Assembly: GCA_024225635.1 (NCBI GenBank)
Contig: JAAEMK010000557.1
Span: 93,587-157,586, forward strand
From: Desulfobacteraceae bacterium
GTDB taxonomy: Bacteria > Desulfobacterota > Desulfobacteria > Desulfobacterales > Desulfobacteraceae
Direction of reading: 5' to 3'
DNA: 64,000 bases
Part shown: positions 9,253-15,134 of the stretch, piece after piece
Layout: the number at the start of each line of letters is the position of its first letter
Position numbering within the stretch: the stretch's first letter is position 1
Notes under the pieces: generated by a model
The model's input: only the letters and a program-made list of their open reading frames with translations
Told to the model about the DNA's origin: nothing
Database searches by the model: none
Program-made: the position numbers and the translations under genes

Positions 9253-9642
9253 ATGAACCTGTCGATCATTGACAGGGAACTGAAGATCGACGGCTCGATC
9301 GTGAGCCGCGGAAAGCTGATCATCAAGGGAAGCCTCAGGGGAGCCATCGAGGGAGAAACGGTCATCATTGCTGAAGACGGCGACGTCCACTCGGATGCCA
9401 GGGTGACGAGCATGACCATAGGCGGCAGCTTTGAAGGGGATATCTATGCCTCCAAGGAGTTGATCATCCTTTCAACGGGAAGCTGTGCCGGCAAGGTGGA
9501 GTGCAAGGATCTCATTGTGGAAAACGGCGGCATCCTGAATGCCGAGGTCACCTGCAAGACCTCCCGGAAAATGGCCATGGAAGCCGCTAAAAACGGGAAA
9601 TCCGACGGCCGGGCAGGGGTTGGCAAGAAGATTGAGCTTTAA
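9253..9642 (+). CDS. Bactofilin (polymer-forming cytoskeletal protein)
   Basis: The product is 129 residues. The start at 9253 is preferred over an in-frame GTG at 9235 because AAAGGAG precedes it at the right distance. The bactofilin beta-helix covers about residues 10-110, with regular repeats (SRGKLIIKGSLRGAIEGETV, DARVTSMTIGGSFEGDIYAS, GGILNAEVTCKT). The C-terminal tail is short and basic. Bactofilins polymerise without nucleotide and position wall hydrolases; CcmA of Helicobacter is one. Adjacency to the Csd4- and Csd6-like genes supports a cell-shape role. Confidence 0.93.
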   Translation: MNLSIIDRELKIDGSIVSRGKLIIKGSLRGAIEGETVIIAEDGDVHSDARVTSMTIGGSFEGDIYASKELIILSTGSCAGKVECKDLIVENGGILNAEVTCKTSRKMAMEAAKNGKSDGRAGVGKKIEL

Positions 9643-9650
9643 AATAGCAC

Positions 9651-9679
9651 TTGACATTTTTATGATAATGGAGTAGTTG
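9651..9679 (+). promoter_or_regulatory. Candidate sigma-70 promoter for rplM-rpsI
   Basis: A perfect -35 hexamer TTGACA at 9651-9656 lies 17 bases from a weak -10 (TAGTTG, 9674-9679), in the gap between the bactofilin gene and rplM. The -10 match is poor, so confidence rests mostly on the -35 and on the expected need for a ribosomal protein promoter here. Confidence 0.4.
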
Positions 9680-9714
9680 TTTCAAATTATTTTACGAACA
9701 GGAGCGTGAGAAAA

Positions 9715-10149
9715 TTGAAAAAATATACATATAGCGCGAAAAGAGCTGACAACAAAGAAAATTGGTGCGTGGTCGATGCCAAAGACAAGGTCCTTGGCAG
9801 GCTTGCTTCGGAAGTAGCTGCACGGATCAGAGGTAAGCACAATCCTCTGTTTACCCCCCACGCAGACACTGGGGATTGGGTTATCGTGGTCAATGCAGAC
9901 AAGGTAAAGCTTACCGGTAACAAGTGGGACCAGAAGACTTACTACCGCCACTCCGGATACACCGGAAGCCTGAAGGCCACCACGGCAAAAGAGATGTTGG
10001 AGAAGAAACCCGAAGAGCTGGTTCGCAAGGCTGTACGGGGAATGCTTCCCAAGAACAGGCTCGGTCGAAAGCTTAACAACAAATTGTACGTCTATGCTGG
10101 TGCCGAGCATCCCCATGCCGCTCAGCAGCCTGAGACGTTTGAAATCTAA
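9715..10149 (+). CDS. rplM: 50S ribosomal protein L13
   Basis: The product is 144 residues from a TTG at 9715. GGAG at 9701-9704 is 10 bases upstream of this TTG but only one base from an in-frame GTG at 9706, and the TTG gives the usual L13 beginning ([20 protein letters not shown]). Conserved L13 features are [48 protein letters not shown] and [18 protein letters not shown]13 binds 23S rRNA early in 50S assembly. It is paired with rpsI as usual, but a repeat cluster separates the two. Confidence 0.96.
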   Translation: MKKYTYSAKRADNKENWCVVDAKDKVLGRLASEVAARIRGKHNPLFTPHADTGDWVIVVNADKVKLTGNKWDQKTYYRHSGYTGSLKATTAKEMLEKKPEELVRKAVRGMLPKNRLGRKLNNKLYVYAGAEHPHAAQQPETFEI

Positions 10150-10151
10150 AA

Positions 10152-10281
10152 GCGGGCGGATTTGAAATCTGTCCCCGTCCTTCGACAATTGACAGATTTG
10201 AAATTTCTCCCCGATAATTAATTTAGAAGGGGGCAGATTTGAAATCATTTTTAAAGGGGGCAGATTTAAAATCTGTCCCCG
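10152..10281. repeat. Cluster of four REP-like palindromic repeats between rplM and rpsI
   Basis: Four variants of the same unit lie head to tail: 10152-10177 (complete, left arm decayed), 10191-10213 (partial), 10229-10252 (left arm plus decayed right arm) and 10256-10281 (nearly complete). The unit has a left arm GGGGGCAGATTT and a right arm AAATCTGTCCCC around a short AT centre. It matches repeats at about 25.1, 30.0, 30.7, 31.5, 53.3 and 63.5 kb and those flanking the RAYT gene. Each complete copy could form a hairpin in the rplM-rpsI transcript. Confidence 0.85.
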
Positions 10282-10315
10282 ATAATTGTGTCCCCCGGTA
10301 ATTAGGAAATATTCT

Positions 10316-10711
10316 ATGGAAAACGAAAATATCTATTACGCTACTGGTAAGAGAAAATGTTCTGTGGCAAAAACATGGATCAAGCCCGGAACCGGTAAAA
10401 TCACGGTCAACAAAAGGGCTCTCGATGAGTACTTTGTCCTGGGTGAAGCCCGGGAAGCCCTTGAACTCCCCCTGGAGCTCACGGACAAGAAGGACGCCTT
10501 TGATATCGACGTGACCGTCCTTGGCGGCGGTATGATGGGACAGGCCGGAGCCGTCAGGCACGGCATCACCAAGGCCCTTGTCCTTGCCGATCCCGAGTTG
10601 AGGGGCGTGCTTAAGAAAGCCGGCTGCCTTACCAGGGACGCCAGGGTCAAAGAGCGTAAAAAATACGGTCAGAAGGGTGCTCGAGCCCGTTTTCAGTTTT
10701 CAAAGAGATAA
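10316..10711 (+). CDS. rpsI: 30S ribosomal protein S9
   Basis: The product is 131 residues. The ATG at 10316 is chosen over an in-frame ATG at 10286 because AGGA at 10304-10307 is correctly spaced and S9 begins near [19 protein letters not shown]. Conserved segments include [40 protein letters not shown] and the basic tail ending RFQFSKR that reaches the P-site tRNA. An intrinsic terminator follows, so it closes the transcription unit. Confidence 0.97.
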   Translation: MENENIYYATGKRKCSVAKTWIKPGTGKITVNKRALDEYFVLGEAREALELPLELTDKKDAFDIDVTVLGGGMMGQAGAVRHGITKALVLADPELRGVLKKAGCLTRDARVKERKKYGQKGARARFQFSKR

Positions 10712-10734
10712 AAATCTCTTGTTATCTGTTTTGG

Positions 10735-10773
10735 AAAAAGGGACAGGCATCTTTTTGTCTGGTCCCTTTTTTT
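10735..10773 (+). terminator. Intrinsic terminator after rpsI
   Basis: AAAAAGGGAC (10735-10744) pairs with GTCCCTTTTT (10762-10771) around a loop of about 17 bases, with a T-rich 3' side ending at 10773. It lies 24 bp after the rpsI stop and only 5 bp before the start codon of the next gene. Confidence 0.8.
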
Positions 10774-10778
10774 AATTT

Positions 10779-12194
10779 ATGAAAACATTCCTCTTCTACG
10801 ACATTGAGACAAGCGGTCTCAGCTCTGCCTTTGATCAGGTTCTCACCTTTGCCGCCATCCGGACGGACAAGGCGCTGAATGAGATTGACCGCTATTCCGT
10901 CACTGTTTCCCTTCGTCCGGATATCGTCCCCTCACCCGGAGCCTTCATCACCCACAGGCTCACCATGGATGAGCTGGAATCGGGCCTCTGCGAATACGAG
11001 GCGATGACTGTCATTCACGGGATTGTCAACACGCCCGGAACCATCAGTATCGGCTATAATACCCTCGGGTTTGACGACGAATTTTTGCGATTCGCCTTTT
11101 ATAGAAACCTGCTGGATCCTTACTCCCACCAGTATGCCAACGGGTGCAGCCGCATGGATCTGCTTCCCATCGCGACCCTTTACCGGATTTTCAAGCCGGA
11201 CCTGGTGCGATGGCCGGAGCGGGACGGCAAGCCTTCCATGAAGCTCGAGTTGATAAGCCAGGAAAACAGCCTGGTTCAATCGGGCAGGGCCCACGATGCC
11301 ATGACCGATGTGGAGGCTACCCTTGAACTTGCCAGGCGTCTTGCCGTGGAAGCGAGCATGTGGAACTACAGTCTCGACTTTTTTGACAAGAGAAAGGATC
11401 AGGCAAGGGTCGAGGCGATCGATGACCGTTTTCAATCGGTGTTTGGCAGGCACCGGGTCTGTATCATGGTTTCTGTTTCGTTTGGCGCCGATCTCATGTT
11501 CATGGCGCCGGTGGTAAGTCTTGGTCATTCAGCAGCCTACTCCAACCAGAGTCTCTGGCTCAGGCTCGATAATGCCGAGGTTCTTCCCTTTGAACCTGAT
11601 TCCGGAAACGGGCCTTTTGTCATCCGAAAGCGCTATGGTGAAGCAAAAATAGTGCTTCCGCCCCTGGATCGGTTCTGGGGACGTCTGACCCTGGAACAGC
11701 GAAACCGGTGTGAGGGCAATCTGGCCCTTATCCAGGGCGATCCGGACGCATTTCAAAAACTGGTGCTCCATCACCGGGATTTTAAATATCCGTTTGTACC
11801 TGATCTTGATCTGGACGCATCCCTTTATCAGGCCGGCTTTTTCTCAAAGCGGGATAAGGCGGACATGGGTGTTTTTCATCAGGCGTCCAATGACGGGAAG
11901 ATGGGGGTGTGCAGCCGGATGTCATCGGCCAGGGTGCAGGCGCTTGCCCAACGTGTCGTGGTCAGGAATTTCCCGGACCAGGCGACGCCCCAGGCCCTTG
12001 CGGAGCATGGCGAGTACCTGGACAGGCTCCGCTCCTCAGCTTCTGCCGATCCTGTGCACGGGTATCGCAACGATGTGAAACTGGCCTGTGATTCCGCCCG
12101 GGAAGAGATCGACGCCATCAAGGCAAAGGGAGGGCTTGATGGCGAGCAGGAAGCGATTCTGGAGTGGCTGGCCGCCTATCTCACAACCCTGTGA
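10779..12194 (+). CDS. sbcB: Exodeoxyribonuclease I
   Basis: The product is 471 residues, close to the 475 of E. coli ExoI. The N-terminal DEDDh exonuclease domain has FYDIETSG (D8, E10), GYNTLGFDDEFLRFAF and the H-x4-D site GRAHDAMTDVEAT. An SH3-like region and the C-terminal ExoI domain follow (QAGFFSKRDKADM, RNFPDQATPQALAEHGEYL). ExoI degrades single-stranded DNA 3' to 5' and takes part in mismatch and recombination repair. The ATG has no visible ribosome-binding site and begins 5 bases after the rpsI terminator, so expression may depend on read-through or a leaderless message. Confidence 0.92.
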   Translation: MKTFLFYDIETSGLSSAFDQVLTFAAIRTDKALNEIDRYSVTVSLRPDIVPSPGAFITHRLTMDELESGLCEYEAMTVIHGIVNTPGTISIGYNTLGFDDEFLRFAFYRNLLDPYSHQYANGCSRMDLLPIATLYRIFKPDLVRWPERDGKPSMKLELISQENSLVQSGRAHDAMTDVEATLELARRLAVEASMWNYSLDFFDKRKDQARVEAIDDRFQSVFGRHRVCIMVSVSFGADLMFMAPVVSLGHSAAYSNQSLWLRLDNAEVLPFEPDSGNGPFVIRKRYGEAKIVLPPLDRFWGRLTLEQRNRCEGNLALIQGDPDAFQKLVLHHRDFKYPFVPDLDLDASLYQAGFFSKRDKADMGVFHQASNDGKMGVCSRMSSARVQALAQRVVVRNFPDQATPQALAEHGEYLDRLRSSASADPVHGYRNDVKLACDSAREEIDAIKAKGGLDGEQEAILEWLAAYLTTL

Positions 12195-12252
12195 TTAAAA
12201 AATCGCAGGGCTTCCCCCAGCGCCGATGCTTGGATTTTGCCGGTCTTTGTTC

Positions 12253-12273
12253 AGGCTCCGGATGAGCCTTTGT
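12253..12273. terminator. Short hairpin between convergent sbcB and PilZ gene
   Basis: AGGCTC (12253-12258) and GAGCCT (12264-12269) form a 6-bp stem with a 5-base loop, followed by TTGTTT on the + strand. It sits in the 79-bp gap between convergent genes, where a weak terminator is expected. Confidence 0.45.
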
Positions 12274-13026
12274 TTACATTCCGCTGAGCCGTTTCAGGTC
12301 TTTCATTTGGGCCTTGTGAATAAACCTGTTGAGTTCTTCCTCTATTACAGGCTTGAGTCCCACAAATTTCGTGCCCGCAAGGATTCTTGTCTCGCTGTAG
12401 CTGGTGTTGACCCGTGCGATCTGGATTATGGAGGGTATGGTGATGTTCTTCTTGGGATCCTCCTCATTGATGAAGACGATGCCTATCTTTGCATGTTCTC
12501 CCCGTTCTATGCGGGTCAGGGGGTTACGCTTGCCCTTGCCGATGATTTTGGGGATGATAATGCCGATGCCGCTCAGGGAGATGTCCAGGATAAAAAACTC
12601 TTTTCCCGAGGCGTAGTTGATTCCCTTGTGGTTAAGCTTTGCCTTGATCTTGTATTTTTGGCCAAGGGGGAGCCGGTATCCCGCCCGGATGTTTGTATCG
12701 ATGATGCCGGGTTCGTACTCAACGGTGATGGCGCCGACCGCATTGTTGCTTGACAGCCTGTAGCTGTTGTCGAATTTGACCGGCTTGCATTTGATTCCCA
12801 CCCGTTGGTTGCCCTTTTCTCCCTTGACGAGGGTTGTCAGGTGAACCTCTTTTGGGACTGCGGACGGTTTGATCGGAATCAGGGACTGGGCGATAACGAT
12901 CCGCTTCCGGGCATGGTCGACATCGTATATGATGGACGGCATGGAAGAGGGGGACAGGGAACTCAGGTTGAAGACGATTTCCACTCCAACCGACGGGTTG
13001 AATATTTTTTCAATGGTATAGGTCAT
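12274..13026 (-). CDS. PilZ-domain protein (predicted c-di-GMP effector)
   Basis: The product is 250 residues. The N-terminal half (about 1-105) is a YcgR-N-like beta domain. The PilZ domain (about 115-235) holds RAGYRLPLGQKYKIKAKL and ILDISLSGIGIIIP, which fit the Arg-containing switch segment and the D/NxSxxG signature of c-di-GMP binders. The Arg motif is not a perfect RxxxR, so binding is likely but unproven. No output domain or membrane segment is visible. It lies downstream of the HU gene on the same strand. Likely roles are motility or surface behaviour; the target is unknown. Confidence 0.8.
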   Translation of the reverse strand: MTYTIEKIFNPSVGVEIVFNLSSLSPSSMPSIIYDVDHARKRIVIAQSLIPIKPSAVPKEVHLTTLVKGEKGNQRVGIKCKPVKFDNSYRLSSNNAVGAITVEYEPGIIDTNIRAGYRLPLGQKYKIKAKLNHKGINYASGKEFFILDISLSGIGIIIPKIIGKGKRNPLTRIERGEHAKIGIVFINEEDPKKNITIPSIIQIARVNTSYSETRILAGTKFVGLKPVIEEELNRFIHKAQMKDLKRLSGM

Positions 13027-13055
13027 GGTTACCGGGTAATCAGGGGTGGATGATC

Positions 13056-13092
13056 TTCAGGCAGCATGCGGCGGAACACATGGCTGCCTGAA
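13056..13092 (-). other. Hairpin downstream of the HU gene
   Basis: TTCAGGCAGC (13056-13065) pairs perfectly with GCTGCCTGAA (13083-13092), with further near-matches on both sides. It lies just past the HU stop codon and before the PilZ gene. It lacks a T tract on the minus strand, so it may protect the HU message end more than terminate it. Confidence 0.45.
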
Positions 13093-13119
13093 TCTGGTTG
13101 TACGCAAATTGCAGGAAGC

Positions 13120-13389
13120 TTACTTCACAGCGTCTTTCAGGGCTTTGCCGGGGATAAACTTGGGCACGTTTCTCGCCGGGATATCAATCTCGTTGCCTGT
13201 CTGGGGGTTTCTTCCCTTTCTTGCTTTTCTTTCCGCGGTTTTGAATGTTCCAAAACCTACGAGGGTTACAGACTCTTTTTCGGCAAGAGCGTCGGTAACA
13301 GTTGAAAGAATGCAGTCAACGGCAGCCTGGGCGTCTTTTTTGCTGTTGAGAACTTCCGCTACTTTGTTAATCAAATCACCTTTGTTCAT
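13120..13389 (-). CDS. hup: DNA-binding protein HU
   Basis: The product is 89 residues, typical for HU. It begins [20 protein letters not shown] and carries the DNA-bending arm [20 protein letters not shown] with the intercalating Pro, then [15 protein letters not shown] compacts and bends DNA and assists recombination and transcription. On the minus strand AAAGGAGT precedes the ATG. It could be the alpha or beta type; the sequence does not decide. Confidence 0.96.
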   Translation of the reverse strand: MNKGDLINKVAEVLNSKKDAQAAVDCILSTVTDALAEKESVTLVGFGTFKTAERKARKGRNPQTGNEIDIPARNVPKFIPGKALKDAVK

Positions 13390-13694
13390 CGTTTATTACT
13401 CCTTTTTTCATTAGCAGGTTACCAAAATTATATATAAATTGTTAAGCAAAGCAGCTTAATCAGTGTCAACTTTTCTCTAGTCTGGTTACTTGAGTTCTTG
13501 TTTACTATATAACTTGTAACGGGTTAAAAATACCAAATTGTGCTGAAATACAGTGTTGGAGCCGAATACCGGCTTTTTTGCGTTACGTTACGTGCTTGCA
13601 AAGATGGTGTCAAGTGTTTATTGGCATTTTTTGCAAATAATGGGTTGCACAGCCCGTAAAATGGGCTTACAATGCATGAAACAAAGGAGTTGAT
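13390..13694. other. Divergent intergenic region between HU and cheX
   Basis: This 305-bp AT-rich gap carries the control regions of the leftward HU gene and rightward cheX. On the minus strand TTGACA (complement of 13464-13469) and an AT-rich TATATATAAT block (complement of 13428-13437) are visible, but they are 26 bases apart, so the exact HU promoter is unclear. On the + strand AAAGGAG precedes cheX. A TGGCATTTTTTGC string at about 13621 resembles a sigma-54 site but is two bases too short. No gene is seen. Confidence 0.5.
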
Positions 13695-14153
13695 ATGGAC
13701 GCAGCAATGGTAAATCCGTTTATTGAAGGAACCCTGTATATACTTGATACCACGGCCTCTGTGAAGGTCCGGCCCGGTTCTCCTTATGTGAAAAGGGATT
13801 CACGGGCCAGGGGGGATATCTCGGGAACCCTCTCAATCACAGGAGACCTCACCGGCTCGGCCTCTGTGAGTTTTACTGAAAAGAGCATACTCGGGATCGT
13901 ATCCGCCATGTTCGGTGAGGAGATGACGGATATGGATGAAGAGATCAACGATGCCGTGGGCGAGATCAGCAATATGATATCGGGCCACGTGACAACCAAG
14001 ATGACCGAGATGGGAAAGACCGTCCGGGTGAAGCTGAACGAAGTGAGGACCGGTAAGGATCACACCGTTGACCATGTTGAAGGGGGGACGGTGCTTGCCC
14101 TTCCCTTCGCGACCACAAAGGGAACCATGGTTATCGAGGTGTGCTACGCATAA
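13695..14153 (+). CDS. cheX: CheX-like CheY-P phosphatase
   Basis: The product is 152 residues with the CheC/CheX/FliY fold. The catalytic E-x-x-N pair is E90 and N93 in DAVGEISNMISG. AAAGGAG precedes the ATG. CheX dephosphorylates CheY-P and so resets flagellar or pilus-based taxis. No other chemotaxis gene lies nearby, so its response-regulator partner cannot be named. A strand change follows, with the prepilin peptidase convergent to it. Confidence 0.85.
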   Translation: MDAAMVNPFIEGTLYILDTTASVKVRPGSPYVKRDSRARGDISGTLSITGDLTGSASVSFTEKSILGIVSAMFGEEMTDMDEEINDAVGEISNMISGHVTTKMTEMGKTVRVKLNEVRTGKDHTVDHVEGGTVLALPFATTKGTMVIEVCYA

Positions 14154-14187
14154 TGTGAGTAAACGCTGTCCTGTCTTGCCGCCGGCT

Positions 14188-14964
14188 TTATAAAATTCCG
14201 AGGTACCAGCGGATCAGGGCGTTCCCGAAAAAAACGTAGAGAACGGCTGCTGCTGAGAGGAAGGGGCCGAAGGGTATTCTCAGTTTGATATTCACAAGCC
14301 TTGTGAGCGCCATGATTACAATTCCTCCCACTGTTCCGAGAAGCGAGCCGACAAACAGGGTAAAGAAGACGCCCTTCCAACCCACTGCCCCGCCTATCAT
14401 GGCAAGCAGCTTGATGTCGCCCCCTCCCATGCCCTCCTCTTTCCTGAGCATGTAGTAAGTAAGCGCGACCATGTAGAGGGTGCCTCCCCCGGCCAGGATT
14501 CCGATCACCGTGTCCATGAACCGGGTTTCCGGGACAAACCATGCCGCCGACGCAAATACCACAATGCCGGGAAGGGAGATGGTGTCCGGGATGATCTGGT
14601 GATCGATGTCGATAAAGGAGATAACCACAAGGGTGGCGGTAAAGGCGAACCAGAAGAGGGTTGTCACGGTCAGGCCGAATTTCAGCACCAGGGCCAGGGC
14701 CAGAAAGCCGGTCAGGGCTTCCACCGCGGGGTAGCGAAGCGAGATGGGGGTCCGGCAGAACCTGCACGCTCCCCTGAGCAGGATATAGCTGAGAATGGGG
14801 ATGTTCAGGTAAAAGGGCAGGGCCTTTTTGCAGTTGGGGCATGCGGAACCCGGGTAGATGATGGATCTGTGAAGCGGGATTCTGTATATGCAGACATTTA
14901 AAAAACTACCGATGCAGGCGCCTGTAAAAAAGACGATCAGGCATAAATTTATGGGGATGGACAT
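14188..14964 (-). CDS. pilD: Prepilin peptidase / N-methyltransferase
   Basis: The product is 258 residues and polytopic (about 7-8 transmembrane helices). The N-terminal methylase part has a zinc motif of two CxxC pairs (CPNCKKALPF and CRFCRTPISL). The two catalytic aspartates of the type IV leader peptidase are in FIDIDHQIIPD and in GMGGGDIKLLAMIGG. It cleaves and N-methylates type IV pilin or type II secretion pseudopilin leaders at the inner membrane. It stands alone and is divergent from lon. Confidence 0.95.
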   Translation of the reverse strand: MSIPINLCLIVFFTGACIGSFLNVCIYRIPLHRSIIYPGSACPNCKKALPFYLNIPILSYILLRGACRFCRTPISLRYPAVEALTGFLALALVLKFGLTVTTLFWFAFTATLVVISFIDIDHQIIPDTISLPGIVVFASAAWFVPETRFMDTVIGILAGGGTLYMVALTYYMLRKEEGMGGGDIKLLAMIGGAVGWKGVFFTLFVGSLLGTVGGIVIMALTRLVNIKLRIPFGPFLSAAAVLYVFFGNALIRWYLGIL

Positions 14965-15134
14965 TTTTTTCTCCTTGTCAGGTCATTTCCCTTTTCATAG
15001 TTTTTTCCGGGGTTGAAGTCAAGTCGGGGGACGAGAAGTTTTTAGATAAAAAAAGCGGAAGTGACATTGTAAACCGGGAAAAATGATTTATTGTAAGTGT
15101 CAACGTAATCAAAGAGTAACTAAAAGGAGTTCAA

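Noticed and set aside
9706-9708. GTG as the rplM start
   Set aside because: The ribosome-binding site is only one base away; the TTG nine bases later is properly spaced and matches the usual L13 N terminus.
10152-10281. Possible CRISPR array
   Set aside because: The repeats are palindromic, decayed and irregularly spaced, with no unique spacers of uniform length and no cas genes.
12226-12753. Plus-strand frame over the PilZ gene
   Set aside because: The minus-strand product has a PilZ signature; the + frame has no family features.
13619-13635. Sigma-54-like string TGGCATTTTTTGC upstream of cheX
   Set aside because: The GG to GC distance is 10 bases rather than the required 12, and the -24 box is incomplete.
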